The position numbers and the translations under genes were made by a program. Positions 27,767 through 36,540 of a stretch of 59,457 nt of DNA are shown here, piece after piece. This stretch comes from Acetonema longum DSM 6540 (GTDB lineage Bacteria; Bacillota; Negativicutes; Sporomusales; Acetonemataceae), in assembly GCF_000219125.1 (NCBI RefSeq), contig NZ_AFGF01000121.1, forward strand, positions 1 through 59,457, in the 5' to 3' direction. The stretch's first letter is position 1. Each line of letters begins with the position of its first letter. The notes beneath the pieces are model-generated. The model had not been told where the DNA came from. It did no database searches and was given only the letters and a program-made list of their open reading frames with translations.

Positions 27767-28501
27767 ATGCACCGTTTTTTTCTGGAGAGCTTGCTGGCTG
27801 ACACCGTGTATATTTATGGGGAAGATGCACACCATATCACACGAGTGCTGCGCCTGAGTCCCGGCGATACCATCGAAATAGTTGGCCGGGACGGAGAAGC
27901 GGCGTTAGGATCCATTGCTTCTGCCGACCCCAAGGAAGTGGAGGTTCAGCTCCGGGCAAGACTGGCAGGGTCTCATGAACCATCCGTGGAAGTCATATTG
28001 GCCCAAGGTCTGCCTAAGGGGGATAAAATGGACTTCATCATACAAAAGACTGTCGAGCTGGGGGTTGGCAAAATCATCCCCTGGACCGGACAGCATAGTG
28101 TAGTGCAGTACAATAAGGACAAGGAAGCCGGCAGAGTCAGCCGATGGCAGAAAATCGCCGCCGAAGCGGCTAAACAATGCAAACGGAATCGTATTCCTGC
28201 GGTTGAACCAGTGCAGACTTTAGCGGATATATTGGCGCAGGCAGACCGGAATACCCTAAAGATTATGTTTTATGAACAGGAACGGGTATTGGGCCTTAAG
28301 CAGGTGTTATCAGATCAGAAACGAAACTCCTTTTTACTGCTGGTGGGACCGGAGGGCGGCTTTAGCGCCGATGAACTGAATTTATGCCGCCAGCACAATG
28401 TGAATGTAACCACTCTGGGGCCACGGACCCTGCGTACGGAAACGGCTGCCTTAGCTGGTATAACCGCAGTGATGTATGAGTGCGGAGATTTGGGAGGGTA
28501 A
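27767..28501 (+). CDS. rsmE: 16S rRNA m3U1498 methyltransferase RsmE
   Basis: SPOUT-class methyltransferase for 16S rRNA position 1498. The N-terminal PUA-like domain starts MHRFFLES and VYIYGEDAHHITRVLRL. The trefoil-knot motifs are LLVGPEGGFSADE and LGPRTLRTETAALAGI. The 244-residue length is usual. AGAGGAAGGG lies just upstream, overlapping the end of prmA. The next gene starts two bases after its stop. Confidence 0.95.
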   Translation: MHRFFLESLLADTVYIYGEDAHHITRVLRLSPGDTIEIVGRDGEAALGSIASADPKEVEVQLRARLAGSHEPSVEVILAQGLPKGDKMDFIIQKTVELGVGKIIPWTGQHSVVQYNKDKEAGRVSRWQKIAAEAAKQCKRNRIPAVEPVQTLADILAQADRNTLKIMFYEQERVLGLKQVLSDQKRNSFLLLVGPEGGFSADELNLCRQHNVNVTTLGPRTLRTETAALAGITAVMYECGDLGG

Positions 28502-28503
28502 TA

Positions 28504-29796
28504 GTGCCGACCGTCGCTTTTGCTACCTTGGGTTGCAAAGTCAACCAATTTGAAACTGAAACGTTGGAAGGACTCTTTGTCAGCCGGGGGTATGAACTAG
28601 TTGCTTTTCAGGACTATGCGGATGTCTATGTCATCAATACCTGTTCCGTGACCCATATCGGCGAGAAAAAATCCCGCCAATTGATCCGGCGGGCCAGTAA
28701 ACAGAATCCTGCTGCCGCAGTCGTGGTAACCGGCTGTTACGCTCAGATTGAACCGGGAACCATTGCCGGCATCCCCGGCGTGGACGTGGTGGTGGGCACC
28801 CAGGACCGGCAGAAGATAGTAGATATCGTGGAAGAACATGTGAAAACCAGCCTGCCGATCAATGCGGTAAGAAGCATCATGGAAGCGGACCATTTTGAGG
28901 ATATTCCCCTCCATATTAAACAAAACCGTACGCGGGCTTTTCTTAAGATACAGGAAGGGTGCCGAAATTACTGCACCTATTGCATTATTCCCTATACCAG
29001 GGGGCCCCTTCGCTCCCGCTCTTTGGAAAGTATTTTGGCAGAGTGCCGTAAACTGGTGGCAGCCGGATTTCAGGAAATCGTTTTAACCGGCATCCATCTG
29101 GGAGCTTACGGAAAAGGCCTGGAAGAGAATGTTTCTTTGACTGATGTGGTGCGGTCGATTTTAGGCGTGGAGGGATTGGCGCGTTTACGGCTGGGGTCCC
29201 TGGAGTCCCTTGAAGCTGACCAGCCCCTGATTGATCTGATGCTGCAGGATGAGCGGTTATGCCGTCATTTGCACCTGCCTCTTCAATCCGGCAGTGATGA
29301 GATTTTACGGCGCATGAACCGTCATTATACCTGTGAACAATATGCTCAACTGATCAGACAGATTCAGCGGCAGGTTCCGGATATCGCTATTTCCACTGAT
29401 GTCATTATCGGCTTTCCCGGTGAGACTGAGGAACTCTTTCGGGAGACCCTGGCTTTTATTACTCAAATGCCTTTCGCCAAAGTCCATATTTTCCCCTATT
29501 CCCGCCGCAAGGGTACTCCGGCTGCGAACTTTACCGGTCAGGTTTCGGAAGCGGAAAAAAAATGCCGCTTTTTGGCGTTGCAAGAGGCATCCGAGCAGAT
29601 AGCCATTGAATTTCGCCAGACTTTTATCGGACAGCATGAGAAGGTTCTGTGGGAAGGTTGTACGGATGGTATACTAGAGGGCCTGACCGGCAACTATATT
29701 CGGGTTTATGCTGACGGTCATTCTTCTATGCCTGGCAGAGTAGATAAAGTTTGCCTGACAAGAACGTTCCAGGACGGGATATGGGGTCAATTATAG
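28504..29796 (+). CDS. mtaB: tRNA t6A37 methylthiotransferase MtaB
   Basis: Radical-SAM enzyme that converts t6A37 to ms2t6A37 in tRNAs. An N-terminal UPF0004 domain carries cluster ligands Cys11, Cys47 and Cys78. The radical-SAM motif is CRNYCTYC and a TRAM domain is at the C-terminus; 430 residues. The GTG start at 28504 has GGAGGG five bases upstream. The LGCKVNQFE signature separates it from MiaB and RimO. It is the last tRNA/rRNA modification gene of the operon. Confidence 0.95.
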   Translation: MPTVAFATLGCKVNQFETETLEGLFVSRGYELVAFQDYADVYVINTCSVTHIGEKKSRQLIRRASKQNPAAAVVVTGCYAQIEPGTIAGIPGVDVVVGTQDRQKIVDIVEEHVKTSLPINAVRSIMEADHFEDIPLHIKQNRTRAFLKIQEGCRNYCTYCIIPYTRGPLRSRSLESILAECRKLVAAGFQEIVLTGIHLGAYGKGLEENVSLTDVVRSILGVEGLARLRLGSLESLEADQPLIDLMLQDERLCRHLHLPLQSGSDEILRRMNRHYTCEQYAQLIRQIQRQVPDIAISTDVIIGFPGETEELFRETLAFITQMPFAKVHIFPYSRRKGTPAANFTGQVSEAEKKCRFLALQEASEQIAIEFRQTFIGQHEKVLWEGCTDGILEGLTGNYIRVYADGHSSMPGRVDKVCLTRTFQDGIWGQL

Positions 29797-29945
29797 CCTA
29801 TAGCGTGATCTGTATAGTCGGGCTCTATCTTTTTCACAATATTTTGGCAGGAAAATTTCATTTGAAACAGAATGTAGATAATACATGGTCGTGCATATCC
29901 CGGAACGGAGGGAGGTGCTCTGGTGCAGGACTGTTTATTTTGTAA
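29781..29945 (+). CDS. Possible small membrane protein (54 aa)
   Basis: An ATG reading frame overlaps the end of mtaB and the first bases of the HIT gene. The first 25 residues (GSIIAYSVICIVGLYLFHN) would form one transmembrane helix; the remainder looks unstructured and shares bases with the HIT Shine-Dalgarno. The upstream purines GGACGGG are weak. It may be real because the mtaB-HIT gap is otherwise empty, but it may equally be a chance frame. Confidence 0.25.
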   Translation: MGSIIAYSVICIVGLYLFHNILAGKFHLKQNVDNTWSCISRNGGRCSGAGLFIL

Positions 29946-30267
29946 AATCGCAGCCCAAAAGATACCAGCTAAGATTGTTTATCAGGACGAACAGATTCTG
30001 GCTTTTCACGATATTAATCCCGCCGCGCCGGTTCATGTGCTGGTAATACTCAAAAGGCATGTGGCCGATCTTACGGAATTATCGTCGGGGGATGAATCCC
30101 TTGTTGGACATATCATGCTAAAGCTCCCGCTGATCGCTGAACAATTGGGAATTGCCCAGGATGGATTTCGCGTGGTCATTAATACGAAAGATAACGGCGG
30201 ACAGACGGTTCATCATTTACACTATCATATTCTGGGTGGAAGATTTATGCAATGGCCGCCAGGCTGA
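29923..30267 (+). CDS. HIT family (HinT-like) nucleotide hydrolase
   Basis: A histidine-triad protein of 114 residues, probably a purine nucleoside phosphoramidase of the HinT group. The family start [19 protein letters not shown] and the catalytic triad VHHLHYHIL near the C-terminus are both present. The GTG start has GGAGG upstream. It closes the heat-shock/tRNA-modification gene run and is followed by the rpsU promoter. Confidence 0.93.
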   Translation: MQDCLFCKIAAQKIPAKIVYQDEQILAFHDINPAAPVHVLVILKRHVADLTELSSGDESLVGHIMLKLPLIAEQLGIAQDGFRVVINTKDNGGQTVHHLHYHILGGRFMQWPPG

Positions 30268-30277
30268 GCGATTCCGG

Positions 30278-30307
30278 TTGACAATGATTGGCACTATCGT
30301 GTATAAT
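30278..30307 (+). promoter_or_regulatory. Sigma-A promoter of rpsU-yqeY
   Basis: Consensus TTGACA (30278-30283) and TATAAT (30302-30307) are 18 bp apart, 60 bp before rpsU. This is one of the strongest promoters in the window. Confidence 0.85.
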
Positions 30308-30367
30308 TTTTTGAGTATATTGTTACAAATATGCTCCCCTAGGTCTGTGTGGAGGGAGGGATATCAG

Positions 30368-30547
30368 ATGTCAGAAGTCAAAGTGGGAAAAAATGAGTCA
30401 TTAGACAGTGCGCTCCGCAGGTTTAAACGGACCTGCCAGAAGGCTGGCGTCCTTTCTGAGGTTCGGAAGCGCGAGCATTACGAAAAACCCAGTGTAAAGC
30501 GCAAAAAGAAATCCGAAGCAGCTCGTAAACGTAAGTTCAAAGCATAA
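30368..30547 (+). CDS. rpsU: Ribosomal protein bS21
   Basis: Small-subunit protein near the anti-Shine-Dalgarno end of 16S rRNA. The 59 residues are very basic and show the family core [18 protein letters not shown], with the [16 protein letters not shown] tail. A strong GGAGGGAGGG precedes the ATG. It has its own promoter and leads into yqeY. Confidence 0.96.
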   Translation: MSEVKVGKNESLDSALRRFKRTCQKAGVLSEVRKREHYEKPSVKRKKKSEAARKRKFKA

Positions 30548-30658
30548 TTGCATCTCCTATAGTTCATACACACGGTAACTTTATCCCTTCGCATATCCCG
30601 GCGCCGGACTGAGGGGCTGTCCTACCTCATAATACTGATTCAGGGTTCGGAGGTATCT

Positions 30659-31108
30659 ATGTCGATAAAAGAGCAGTTAATCGAAGATATGAAGCAGGCC
30701 ATGAAGGATAAAGAGGCGGGGAAACTCCGCTTATCAGTCATCCGCATGACAAGAGCCAGTATAAAAAATGTTGAGATTGACCGCAAAAAAGAGCTTTCCG
30801 ATGAGGAAGTCATTGAAGTCCTGGCCAAAGAAGTCAAAATGCGCCGGGACGCCATGGAAGAGTTTCGGAAAGGGAACCGGCCTGATTTAGTGGAAAACCT
30901 GGAACAGGAAGTTCAGGTCCTGATGCAATATCTCCCCCAGCAAATGACTGAGTCGGAAGTGCGTCAGGCGGTTACGGCCGCGATCCAGGAAACCCAGGCT
31001 AAGGGCGCTAAAGAGATGGGCAAGGTCATGGCCGTGCTCATGTCTAAAATCAAGGGCCGTGCGGATGGCAAACTGGTCAACTCCATAGTAAAAGAATTGT
31101 TAGGTTAA
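30659..31108 (+). CDS. yqeY: GatB/YqeY domain protein
   Basis: A small protein related to the tail domain of the GatB amidotransferase subunit; its exact role is unknown, perhaps tRNA binding. The 149 residues include MKQAMKDKEAGKLRLSVIRM and, near the end, GKVMAVLMSKIKGRADGKLVN, typical of YqeY. GGAGG precedes the ATG. It follows rpsU as in Bacillus and is followed by a terminator. Confidence 0.92.
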   Translation: MSIKEQLIEDMKQAMKDKEAGKLRLSVIRMTRASIKNVEIDRKKELSDEEVIEVLAKEVKMRRDAMEEFRKGNRPDLVENLEQEVQVLMQYLPQQMTESEVRQAVTAAIQETQAKGAKEMGKVMAVLMSKIKGRADGKLVNSIVKELLG

Positions 31109-31116
31109 ACTCCGGG

Positions 31117-31143
31117 TCCGGCGCCGCATAGGCGCCGGATTTT
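31117..31143 (+). terminator. Terminator after yqeY
   Basis: A perfect nine-base stem TCCGGCGCC/GGCGCCGGA with a GCATA loop is followed by TTTTG. Confidence 0.85.
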
Positions 31144-31163
31144 GTTATCATTTGATTTAGCGG

Positions 31164-31202
31164 AAAATAAAAAAATATAAGACAAGCCGAAGCTTGTCTT
31201 AT
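31164..31202 (-). terminator. Orphan minus-strand terminator
   Basis: An 11-base perfect stem ATAAGACAAGC/GCTTGTCTTAT with a CGAA loop is followed, on the minus strand, by ATTTTTTTATTT. No T-run exists on the plus side. No minus-strand gene ends here, so it may end an unannotated RNA coming from the right. Confidence 0.55.
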
Positions 31203-31563
31203 AACAGTTAAGTAGAAGCATAGATTATACATGAGTAATAATTGCTAAAGATGTTATACTATGGGCGTGCCGCATAAATTGCTTTGTTTAGTCTGTATGA
31301 AAGGTTGTCAAGTGCAATCAAGAAAGTGTGTGAACAGAACTATTATTGATAGTACATTAGCTGGATATTAGAAATGACAAACTTCACTTAACCTCATTAA
31401 CAGTTTATCATACGTATTTCGACAAGTCAAGACAAAATAATTCATTACATGATTTTTAAGCTGTAGGTACTCTTTTTCTTCAACAGGGAAAGGGAATGGT
31501 ATATTTTGCGGCGAAATAGGATATATTGCAATCTTGTAAGTTGATAACAAGGAGTGTCAACCG
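31203..31563. other. AT-rich intergenic region before nfeD
   Basis: About 360 bp without a convincing gene. Short frames on the minus strand lack ribosome-binding sites and resemble nothing known. The sequence is markedly richer in A and T than its neighbours. It must hold the nfeD promoter, but no clear sigma-A pair was found. A candidate minus-strand promoter is listed separately. Confidence 0.5.
31402..31430 (-). promoter_or_regulatory. Possible minus-strand promoter for a small RNA
   Basis: On the minus strand TTGACT (31425-31430) and TAAACT (31402-31407) are 17 bp apart. A transcript from here would reach the orphan terminator after about 225 nt. The -10 is weak. Confidence 0.25.
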
Positions 31564-32895
31564 TTGAGAATAAAACGATTTCTGCGATTCTTTTCTCTTG
31601 TCTCTCTATGGTTAGCCCTATTGTTTCTGCCATATCCCGGTTATGCGGAGCAGCGGCCGGTCATCGTCATTCAGATCAAGGGAGAAATTGATGCCGGGCA
31701 GGCAGCCCTCGTGCAACGCGCCTACCATGAGGCCAAAGACCGAAATGCCCAGGCTGTGCTGATGGAGATTGACACATTTGGCGGGGCAGTAGATGCGGCG
31801 GTTCAGATTCGCGATGTAGTGATCGATTCACCCCTTGAGACGATTGTTTATATCAAAAACCGGGCATGGTCGGCTGGTGCGCTGATCTCTCTCTCCCACA
31901 AACATATCGCCATCGCGCCGGGAGGAAGTATTGGCGCGGCAGAACCGATTCCGACCACCGAAAAAACGGTTGCTGCCCTCAAGGCGGAATTTGCGGCCAC
32001 CGCCTCTAAAACCGGTCGCAATGCCCAAGTTGCTGAAGCCATGGTTGACAAATCCCTGGGTTATCCCGGCTATGTAGAACCCGGCAAGATATTGGCATTA
32101 ACCGACTATCAGGCCAAAGAAGTGGGTTACGCTGATCTGATCGCCAGCGAAAGAGCCACTGTCCTGGCTCACTATTCATTAGGCGATGTTCCGGTCATAG
32201 AGCATGTCCTGGGCTGGCAGGAGAGGGCGGCCGGGTTACTGTCCAACCCTACAGTTAAATCCTTGCTGCTGTCTGTTCTCTTTTTAGCCGTCATGACGGA
32301 AATAAAAACAGCCGGAATGGGGGTTGCGGCGATTGTCGGCCTGGTCGCGGCAGGTCTGTTCTTTGGCAGTCAATGGATCACTGGCCTGGCTGGCTGGCTG
32401 GAAATCTTACTGTTTTTACTCGGCATTGTCTTTGTGCTGTTTGAATTGTATACGCCCGGCCTGGGACTGTTCGGTATAACCGGCGTTGGCTGCATTTTGG
32501 TCAGTTTGTTCCTAACTCTGGGTGGAGGGCTCGGCGCCTTGAATATTCTGGCTGTCAGCATTATCATCTCTTTGCTTTTATTTTTGCTGATCCTGCGATT
32601 TCTGCCCTCGAGCCGGCTCTGGGCCAAAATGGTGCTGAAAGAGTCAGAAGATACTCAATCAGGCTATGTGAGCGGCATTGATTACAGCATTTACCTCGGA
32701 CGCACCGGCAAGGCTTTGACATTATTGCGCCCGGCCGGCACCGTTGAAATTGACGGTGTACAGCTGGATGTCATATCCGGGGGGCAATTTATTAACCCCG
32801 GTTCTATAGTAAAGGTGGTGGATGTTTCAGCAAACCGAATCGTGGTTAAACCTTTGCCCCATACTAATACTATTAATGAGGAGGAGCAGAATTAA
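31564..32895 (+). CDS. NfeD-like membrane serine protease
   Basis: A long-form NfeD protein, 443 residues: signal peptide (to about YAEQRP), then an SppA/ClpP-like protease domain with [11 protein letters not shown] and [12 protein letters not shown] around the predicted catalytic Ser. Three or four transmembrane helices (residues about 230-345) and a C-terminal OB-fold domain follow. The TTG start at 31564 has AAGGAG eight bases upstream. Long NfeD proteins are paired with SPFH/flotillin proteins; floA follows with a one-base overlap. Confidence 0.92.
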   Translation: MRIKRFLRFFSLVSLWLALLFLPYPGYAEQRPVIVIQIKGEIDAGQAALVQRAYHEAKDRNAQAVLMEIDTFGGAVDAAVQIRDVVIDSPLETIVYIKNRAWSAGALISLSHKHIAIAPGGSIGAAEPIPTTEKTVAALKAEFAATASKTGRNAQVAEAMVDKSLGYPGYVEPGKILALTDYQAKEVGYADLIASERATVLAHYSLGDVPVIEHVLGWQERAAGLLSNPTVKSLLLSVLFLAVMTEIKTAGMGVAAIVGLVAAGLFFGSQWITGLAGWLEILLFLLGIVFVLFELYTPGLGLFGITGVGCILVSLFLTLGGGLGALNILAVSIIISLLLFLLILRFLPSSRLWAKMVLKESEDTQSGYVSGIDYSIYLGRTGKALTLLRPAGTVEIDGVQLDVISGGQFINPGSIVKVVDVSANRIVVKPLPHTNTINEEEQN

Positions 32896-33893
32896 TGTTA
32901 AGTGGCTTAATCGGCAGTGTGGTGATTCTATTCTTATTTTTCATCGGTGTTTCGCTCTTTTTGCATTTTGTTCCCATCGGACTGTGGATTTCGGCTATTG
33001 CCGCCGGGGTGCACGTAGGGATTTTTGATCTGGTTGGTATGCGGCTGCGCCGGGTACCGCCTTCTCAAATCGTTCTGCCTTTGATTAAGGCTAATAAAGC
33101 CGGCCTGCAGGTCAATGTCAATCAGCTGGAGGCTCATTATCTGGCCGGCGGCAACGTGGACAGGGTGGTAGATGCCTTGATCGCGGCTCACCGCGCACAG
33201 ATACCGCTTCCCTTTGAGCGTTCCGCCGCCATTGACCTGGCCGGCCGTAATGTTTTAGAGGCCGTGCAAATGAGCGTAAATCCCAAAGTCATTGAAACAC
33301 CGGTAGTATCCGCTGTTGCCAAAAACGGCATTGAACTAAAAGTGAAGGCCCGGGTAACGGTACGGGCCAATATCGATCGCCTGGTGGGCGGTGCCGGTGA
33401 AGCGACGATTATCGCCCGGGTAGGCGAGGGTATCGTCACCAGCGTCGGTTCGGCGGAAGATCATAAGCACGTTTTGGAAAATCCTGACGACATTTCCCGT
33501 ACAGTCCTTGGCAAAGGCTTAGATGCCGGCACGGCATTTGAAATCCTGTCCATTGATATTGCCGACGTGGACGTAGGACGCAATATCGGTGCAGAATTGA
33601 CCACTGACCAGGCTGAGGCCGACAAACGGATTGCCCAGGCAAAAGCCGAGGAACGCCGGGCTATGGCGGTTGCCCGTGAGCAGGAAATGCAGGCATACAC
33701 TCAGGAAATGCAGGCGAAAGTGGTGGAAGCGGAAGCTGAGATCCCTCACGCATTGGCCATGGCGCTGCAGGAAGGCCGCATGGGAGTATTGGATTACTAC
33801 AACATGAATAACATACTGGCCGATACAAAAATGCGGGAAACACTTGCCAAGGAAGGGCCAGCGACTAGTACAATCACGCCGCCCAAGCCATAA
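32895..33893 (+). CDS. floA: Flotillin-like protein FloA
   Basis: A bacterial flotillin that scaffolds functional membrane microdomains. The 332 residues start with two hydrophobic segments (about residues 5-45). [23 protein letters not shown] region leads into the SPFH core, and a helical, Glu/Ala-rich coiled tail ([20 protein letters not shown]) follows. The ATG overlaps the nfeD stop (TAATG) and GGAGGAGC lies just upstream, so the two proteins are made together. Confidence 0.95.
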   Translation: MLSGLIGSVVILFLFFIGVSLFLHFVPIGLWISAIAAGVHVGIFDLVGMRLRRVPPSQIVLPLIKANKAGLQVNVNQLEAHYLAGGNVDRVVDALIAAHRAQIPLPFERSAAIDLAGRNVLEAVQMSVNPKVIETPVVSAVAKNGIELKVKARVTVRANIDRLVGGAGEATIIARVGEGIVTSVGSAEDHKHVLENPDDISRTVLGKGLDAGTAFEILSIDIADVDVGRNIGAELTTDQAEADKRIAQAKAEERRAMAVAREQEMQAYTQEMQAKVVEAEAEIPHALAMALQEGRMGVLDYYNMNNILADTKMRETLAKEGPATSTITPPKP

Positions 33894-33905
33894 TGCGGTG
33901 ATTCT

Positions 33906-34301
33906 ATGGACTTAAATTTTCTACTGTTACTGTTGTTTGTCTTATACATCCTGCCGGAACTCTTACGGTTGGGCAAAAAGAAAAAAACTCCCCAGCCTCA
34001 CCCCCGACCTCAGGCGCCTGATCGGCCAGACAGAAGCCCTGAAATAGTTAGGGAGAGGTATGCTGTCAAAATACACAGCAGAACATCCACGGAACCTCAC
34101 ACAATTCCCATGGCTTCGCCGCTGCCCGCCGCCCCTGAAGTTCCTGTATTCAACCCACAGGACGCTGCAGTGTCGGATGCGGCTCGGTCAGGAAAGATGG
34201 ACCGGGCAACCTTGATCAATGCGGTCATGTACGCTGAAATCCTTGCCGCGCCCCGGGCGATAAAGCCGTTTCGGGCACGGGGTGATTGGCGGAAGCGGTA
34301 A
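33906..34301 (+). CDS. Membrane-anchored protein of unknown function (131 aa)
   Basis: I do not recognise the family. Residues 3-22 are a hydrophobic anchor ([20 protein letters not shown]) followed by a Lys patch, giving an N-out or short-anchor topology. A Pro-rich low-complexity stretch comes next, then a C-terminal helix ([21 protein letters not shown]) likely to be the functional end. It starts 12 bp after floA and is probably the third gene of the nfeD-floA operon, which suggests work with the flotillin complex. That is inference. Confidence 0.7.
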   Translation: MDLNFLLLLLFVLYILPELLRLGKKKKTPQPHPRPQAPDRPDRSPEIVRERYAVKIHSRTSTEPHTIPMASPLPAAPEVPVFNPQDAAVSDAARSGKMDRATLINAVMYAEILAAPRAIKPFRARGDWRKR

Positions 34302-34369
34302 GAGAGGCTTAGGCTAGTGATTATGATTTTTGGATATAGTGAGATGAAAGCCGTAAAAAGTAATGAGGT

Positions 34370-34486
34370 ACCTTCAGGAATTCGGTAGCCGTTGGTGGCA
34401 TGAATCCGCTGGCGGTTATAAAAGATTTCCACATATTCAAATACTGCGGAGCGGGCCTGTTCACGCGTTTGAAATTTTTCTGCCAT
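34370..34486 (-). pseudogene. IS3-family transposase (OrfB) C-terminal remnant
   Basis: About 39 residues match the end of IS3-type OrfB integrases: [20 protein letters not shown], then [10 protein letters not shown] and RIPEG. The catalytic DDE residues and all of the upstream part are missing, and no inverted repeats were seen. It is a decayed relic in the floA-to-ATPase gap, where the conserved gene order is broken. Confidence 0.75.
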
Positions 34487-34492
34487 TTCTAT

Positions 34493-34518
34493 AACGGGGT
34501 TTCCCCGTTATTTTTTTT
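34493..34518 (+). terminator. Terminator of the nfeD-floA operon
   Basis: The stem AACGGGG/CCCCGTT with a TTT loop is followed by eight T. It lies beyond the transposase remnant. Confidence 0.8.
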
Positions 34519-34589
34519 ATCTTTTTGCACACACTAAAAATAATTGCCTGTAATTTGCATCCGACCGCAAAATAAAAGGGGGCGAGCGC

Positions 34590-36119
34590 ATGACCGGGTA
34601 CAAAGGGCGTCTGACTTACGCTAAAGGTACTTATGTAGAATTTGTCGTTGCTCCTGATCAAGAGGTTGATTTTGGCGATATACTGGTGGTAGAAGGGAAA
34701 AACGGCGACAGGTTCTATATTCGGGCTCATGATTTTAAGGTTAAGTCCCGCTGGTCCGGCATTAACGGGGTCAATTATCTGATGAGCAAGCTGGATGAAA
34801 ACGGGCAGGCTGATCAGGAAGAGCTTGCCTTTTATCTGGGAGGCAATCATACCGTTAAAATCGCTATGGCGGAACAATTGTGCTATTCTGATGCCGCAGG
34901 TTCCCTGTTTAATCCCAAAACCTGCCCTGACTTCTTCTGTGAAGTAAGGGGGCTGGACAGCGATGACTCGGCTTTGCTTTCGGAATTAAAGGGAGATCTG
35001 GAATTTGGCTTATTGAAGAGCGGCCGCGGGGTGATTTCCCTGCCGGTGGGTATTTACGGGGCCAAATCCATTCCGGAACACATGGGGATTTTCGGCACTA
35101 CCGGATCGGGAAAAAGTAACTTGGTAAAAGTACTGGCCAGTTCACTGTTAGGCAATGGCGCTTACGGTTTATTGATTTTTGATGTGCATAACGAATATTT
35201 TCAGGATTTAATCAAGCATCCCATGGCCCAGGAACGCCTGTCGGTATATAACGTCAATCCTTACTCCCCTCATGAAATGAAGCTGGGAGTCGGTTTTGCC
35301 GACATTGAGCCGGAGGATATTACTGCCTGCGCTTCTTTTACGGAGCCCCAGATGGATGCATTGTATAAATTATCCTCGGTCTGGCAGGATCAGTGGGTAT
35401 CCAATGTGCTGCAGTATGATGTGGCGGATATTGCCGACGAACTGGCCGGATGCACCGGGCAAAAATTTCAGTCCCGAACCTTGAGCAAGATTAAAAGTGT
35501 TTGTTGGAATCTGCAGCAGGAGTTTAAAATGGAGCCGGAGGGGCCGTCCTCGGTCGGTTCTATTCTGGCAGACCTGCGGCAGGGGAAAGTGGTTCTGGTT
35601 GAACTCAAAAATGTCTCCAATGTGGGAGAACAAGCCTTATCGACGCTTCTGTCCCGCAAAATCCTTCAGCACAGCGCCGCTATGGGATTGGAGGAAAAAG
35701 ACCAGGCCAAACCGGTATTGATCGTGCTGGAGGAAGCTCACCGCTTTTTAGGGAAAAAAGAGTATACCAGCAATAACACTTTTGCTCAATTAGTCAGCGA
35801 GGCTAGGAAGTTTAACGTGGGATTATGCGTGGTGGATCAGCAGCCCCGGCTCTTAGCCGACAAAGTGCTGTCCCAGCTGAATACCTTATTTATTCTGGGC
35901 CTGGCGGCCAAAGGCGACCGCAATAAACTGGAGGCTATGTGCCGCAAAGACATTTTGCAGCAGCGCAATGAGATAAAGAATCTGGACTGCGGCGAAATGA
36001 TCGTAGCCACAAACTATATGCGGTTCGCTGCTCCGGTGAAGGTGCATAAACTGGAAGATTATCTGGAGAGGTGGACTCAGGAGGCCATGCCGGCCGTTTC
36101 CGGAAACGCGCCGCTATAG
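34590..36119 (+). CDS. HerA-like (DUF87) ATPase
   Basis: A predicted hexameric DNA-translocating ATPase of the HerA/FtsK superfamily, 509 residues. An N-terminal beta-barrel (HAS-like) precedes the core. Walker A is GTTGSGKS at residues 169-176, DVHNEYFQ follows, and Walker B is VLIVLEEAH near 376-384. A C-terminal arginine-finger region comes after. AAAGGGGG precedes the ATG. No NurA nuclease, the usual HerA partner, is adjacent. It sits between an IS3 remnant and yqfC, breaking an otherwise conserved gene order, so it may have been acquired. Function (repair or defence) is not known. Confidence 0.85.
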   Translation: MTGYKGRLTYAKGTYVEFVVAPDQEVDFGDILVVEGKNGDRFYIRAHDFKVKSRWSGINGVNYLMSKLDENGQADQEELAFYLGGNHTVKIAMAEQLCYSDAAGSLFNPKTCPDFFCEVRGLDSDDSALLSELKGDLEFGLLKSGRGVISLPVGIYGAKSIPEHMGIFGTTGSGKSNLVKVLASSLLGNGAYGLLIFDVHNEYFQDLIKHPMAQERLSVYNVNPYSPHEMKLGVGFADIEPEDITACASFTEPQMDALYKLSSVWQDQWVSNVLQYDVADIADELAGCTGQKFQSRTLSKIKSVCWNLQQEFKMEPEGPSSVGSILADLRQGKVVLVELKNVSNVGEQALSTLLSRKILQHSAAMGLEEKDQAKPVLIVLEEAHRFLGKKEYTSNNTFAQLVSEARKFNVGLCVVDQQPRLLADKVLSQLNTLFILGLAAKGDRNKLEAMCRKDILQQRNEIKNLDCGEMIVATNYMRFAAPVKVHKLEDYLERWTQEAMPAVSGNAPL

Positions 36120-36156
36120 CGGCTATAATGGCAGAAAAGCAATAGATAGATGAGAT

Positions 36157-36184
36157 AAGACCATCGCATATGATGGTCTTTTTG
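36157..36184 (+). terminator. Terminator after the HerA-like ATPase
   Basis: The stem AAGACCATC/GATGGTCTT is followed by TTT, about 40 bp after the stop codon. Confidence 0.8.
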
Positions 36185-36250
36185 CATAATGTAAGGAAAG
36201 GTGATGAATTAAAGGGGAGATTCATATATTCGTGTATAAGGGGGAGTGTT

Positions 36251-36529
36251 ATGCAATTCCATAATAAAAAAAGATTGCTGCAAATCGCCAGACTTCTTGA
36301 ATTTCCTCAGGACATTCTGCTGGATCTGCCACGGATCACCCTGGTGGGCAACATGCAGTTGTTGGTGGAGAATCATAAAGGAATTGTGGAATATACACCT
36401 TCCCTGGTCCGCATACAACTACACCAGGAAGGGTTAATTATTCGAGGGAATGATCTGGTGTTAAGCAATCTCCAGTATGACCAATTGCTGATAGAGGGAT
36501 GCATTAAGGAATTACACTATGGGGATTAG
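36251..36529 (+). CDS. yqfC: Sporulation protein YqfC
   Basis: A small protein of the sigma-E regulon in Bacillus, needed for efficient sporulation; molecular role unknown. The 92 residues carry the family features LLEFPQDILLDLPRITLVGN and a VEYTPSLVRI core. The ATG at 36251 follows GGGGGAG. A CATATATT 21 bp upstream of the ATG resembles a sigma-E -10, but no good -35 was found. It is 11 bp before yqfD, the usual pair. Confidence 0.9.
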   Translation: MQFHNKKRLLQIARLLEFPQDILLDLPRITLVGNMQLLVENHKGIVEYTPSLVRIQLHQEGLIIRGNDLVLSNLQYDQLLIEGCIKELHYGD

Positions 36530-36540
36530 GAGGGGCGCCT

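Noticed and set aside
31368-31633. Two overlapping minus-strand frames of about 60 codons before nfeD.
   Set aside because: No ribosome-binding sites, overlap with the nfeD start, and no recognisable protein features.
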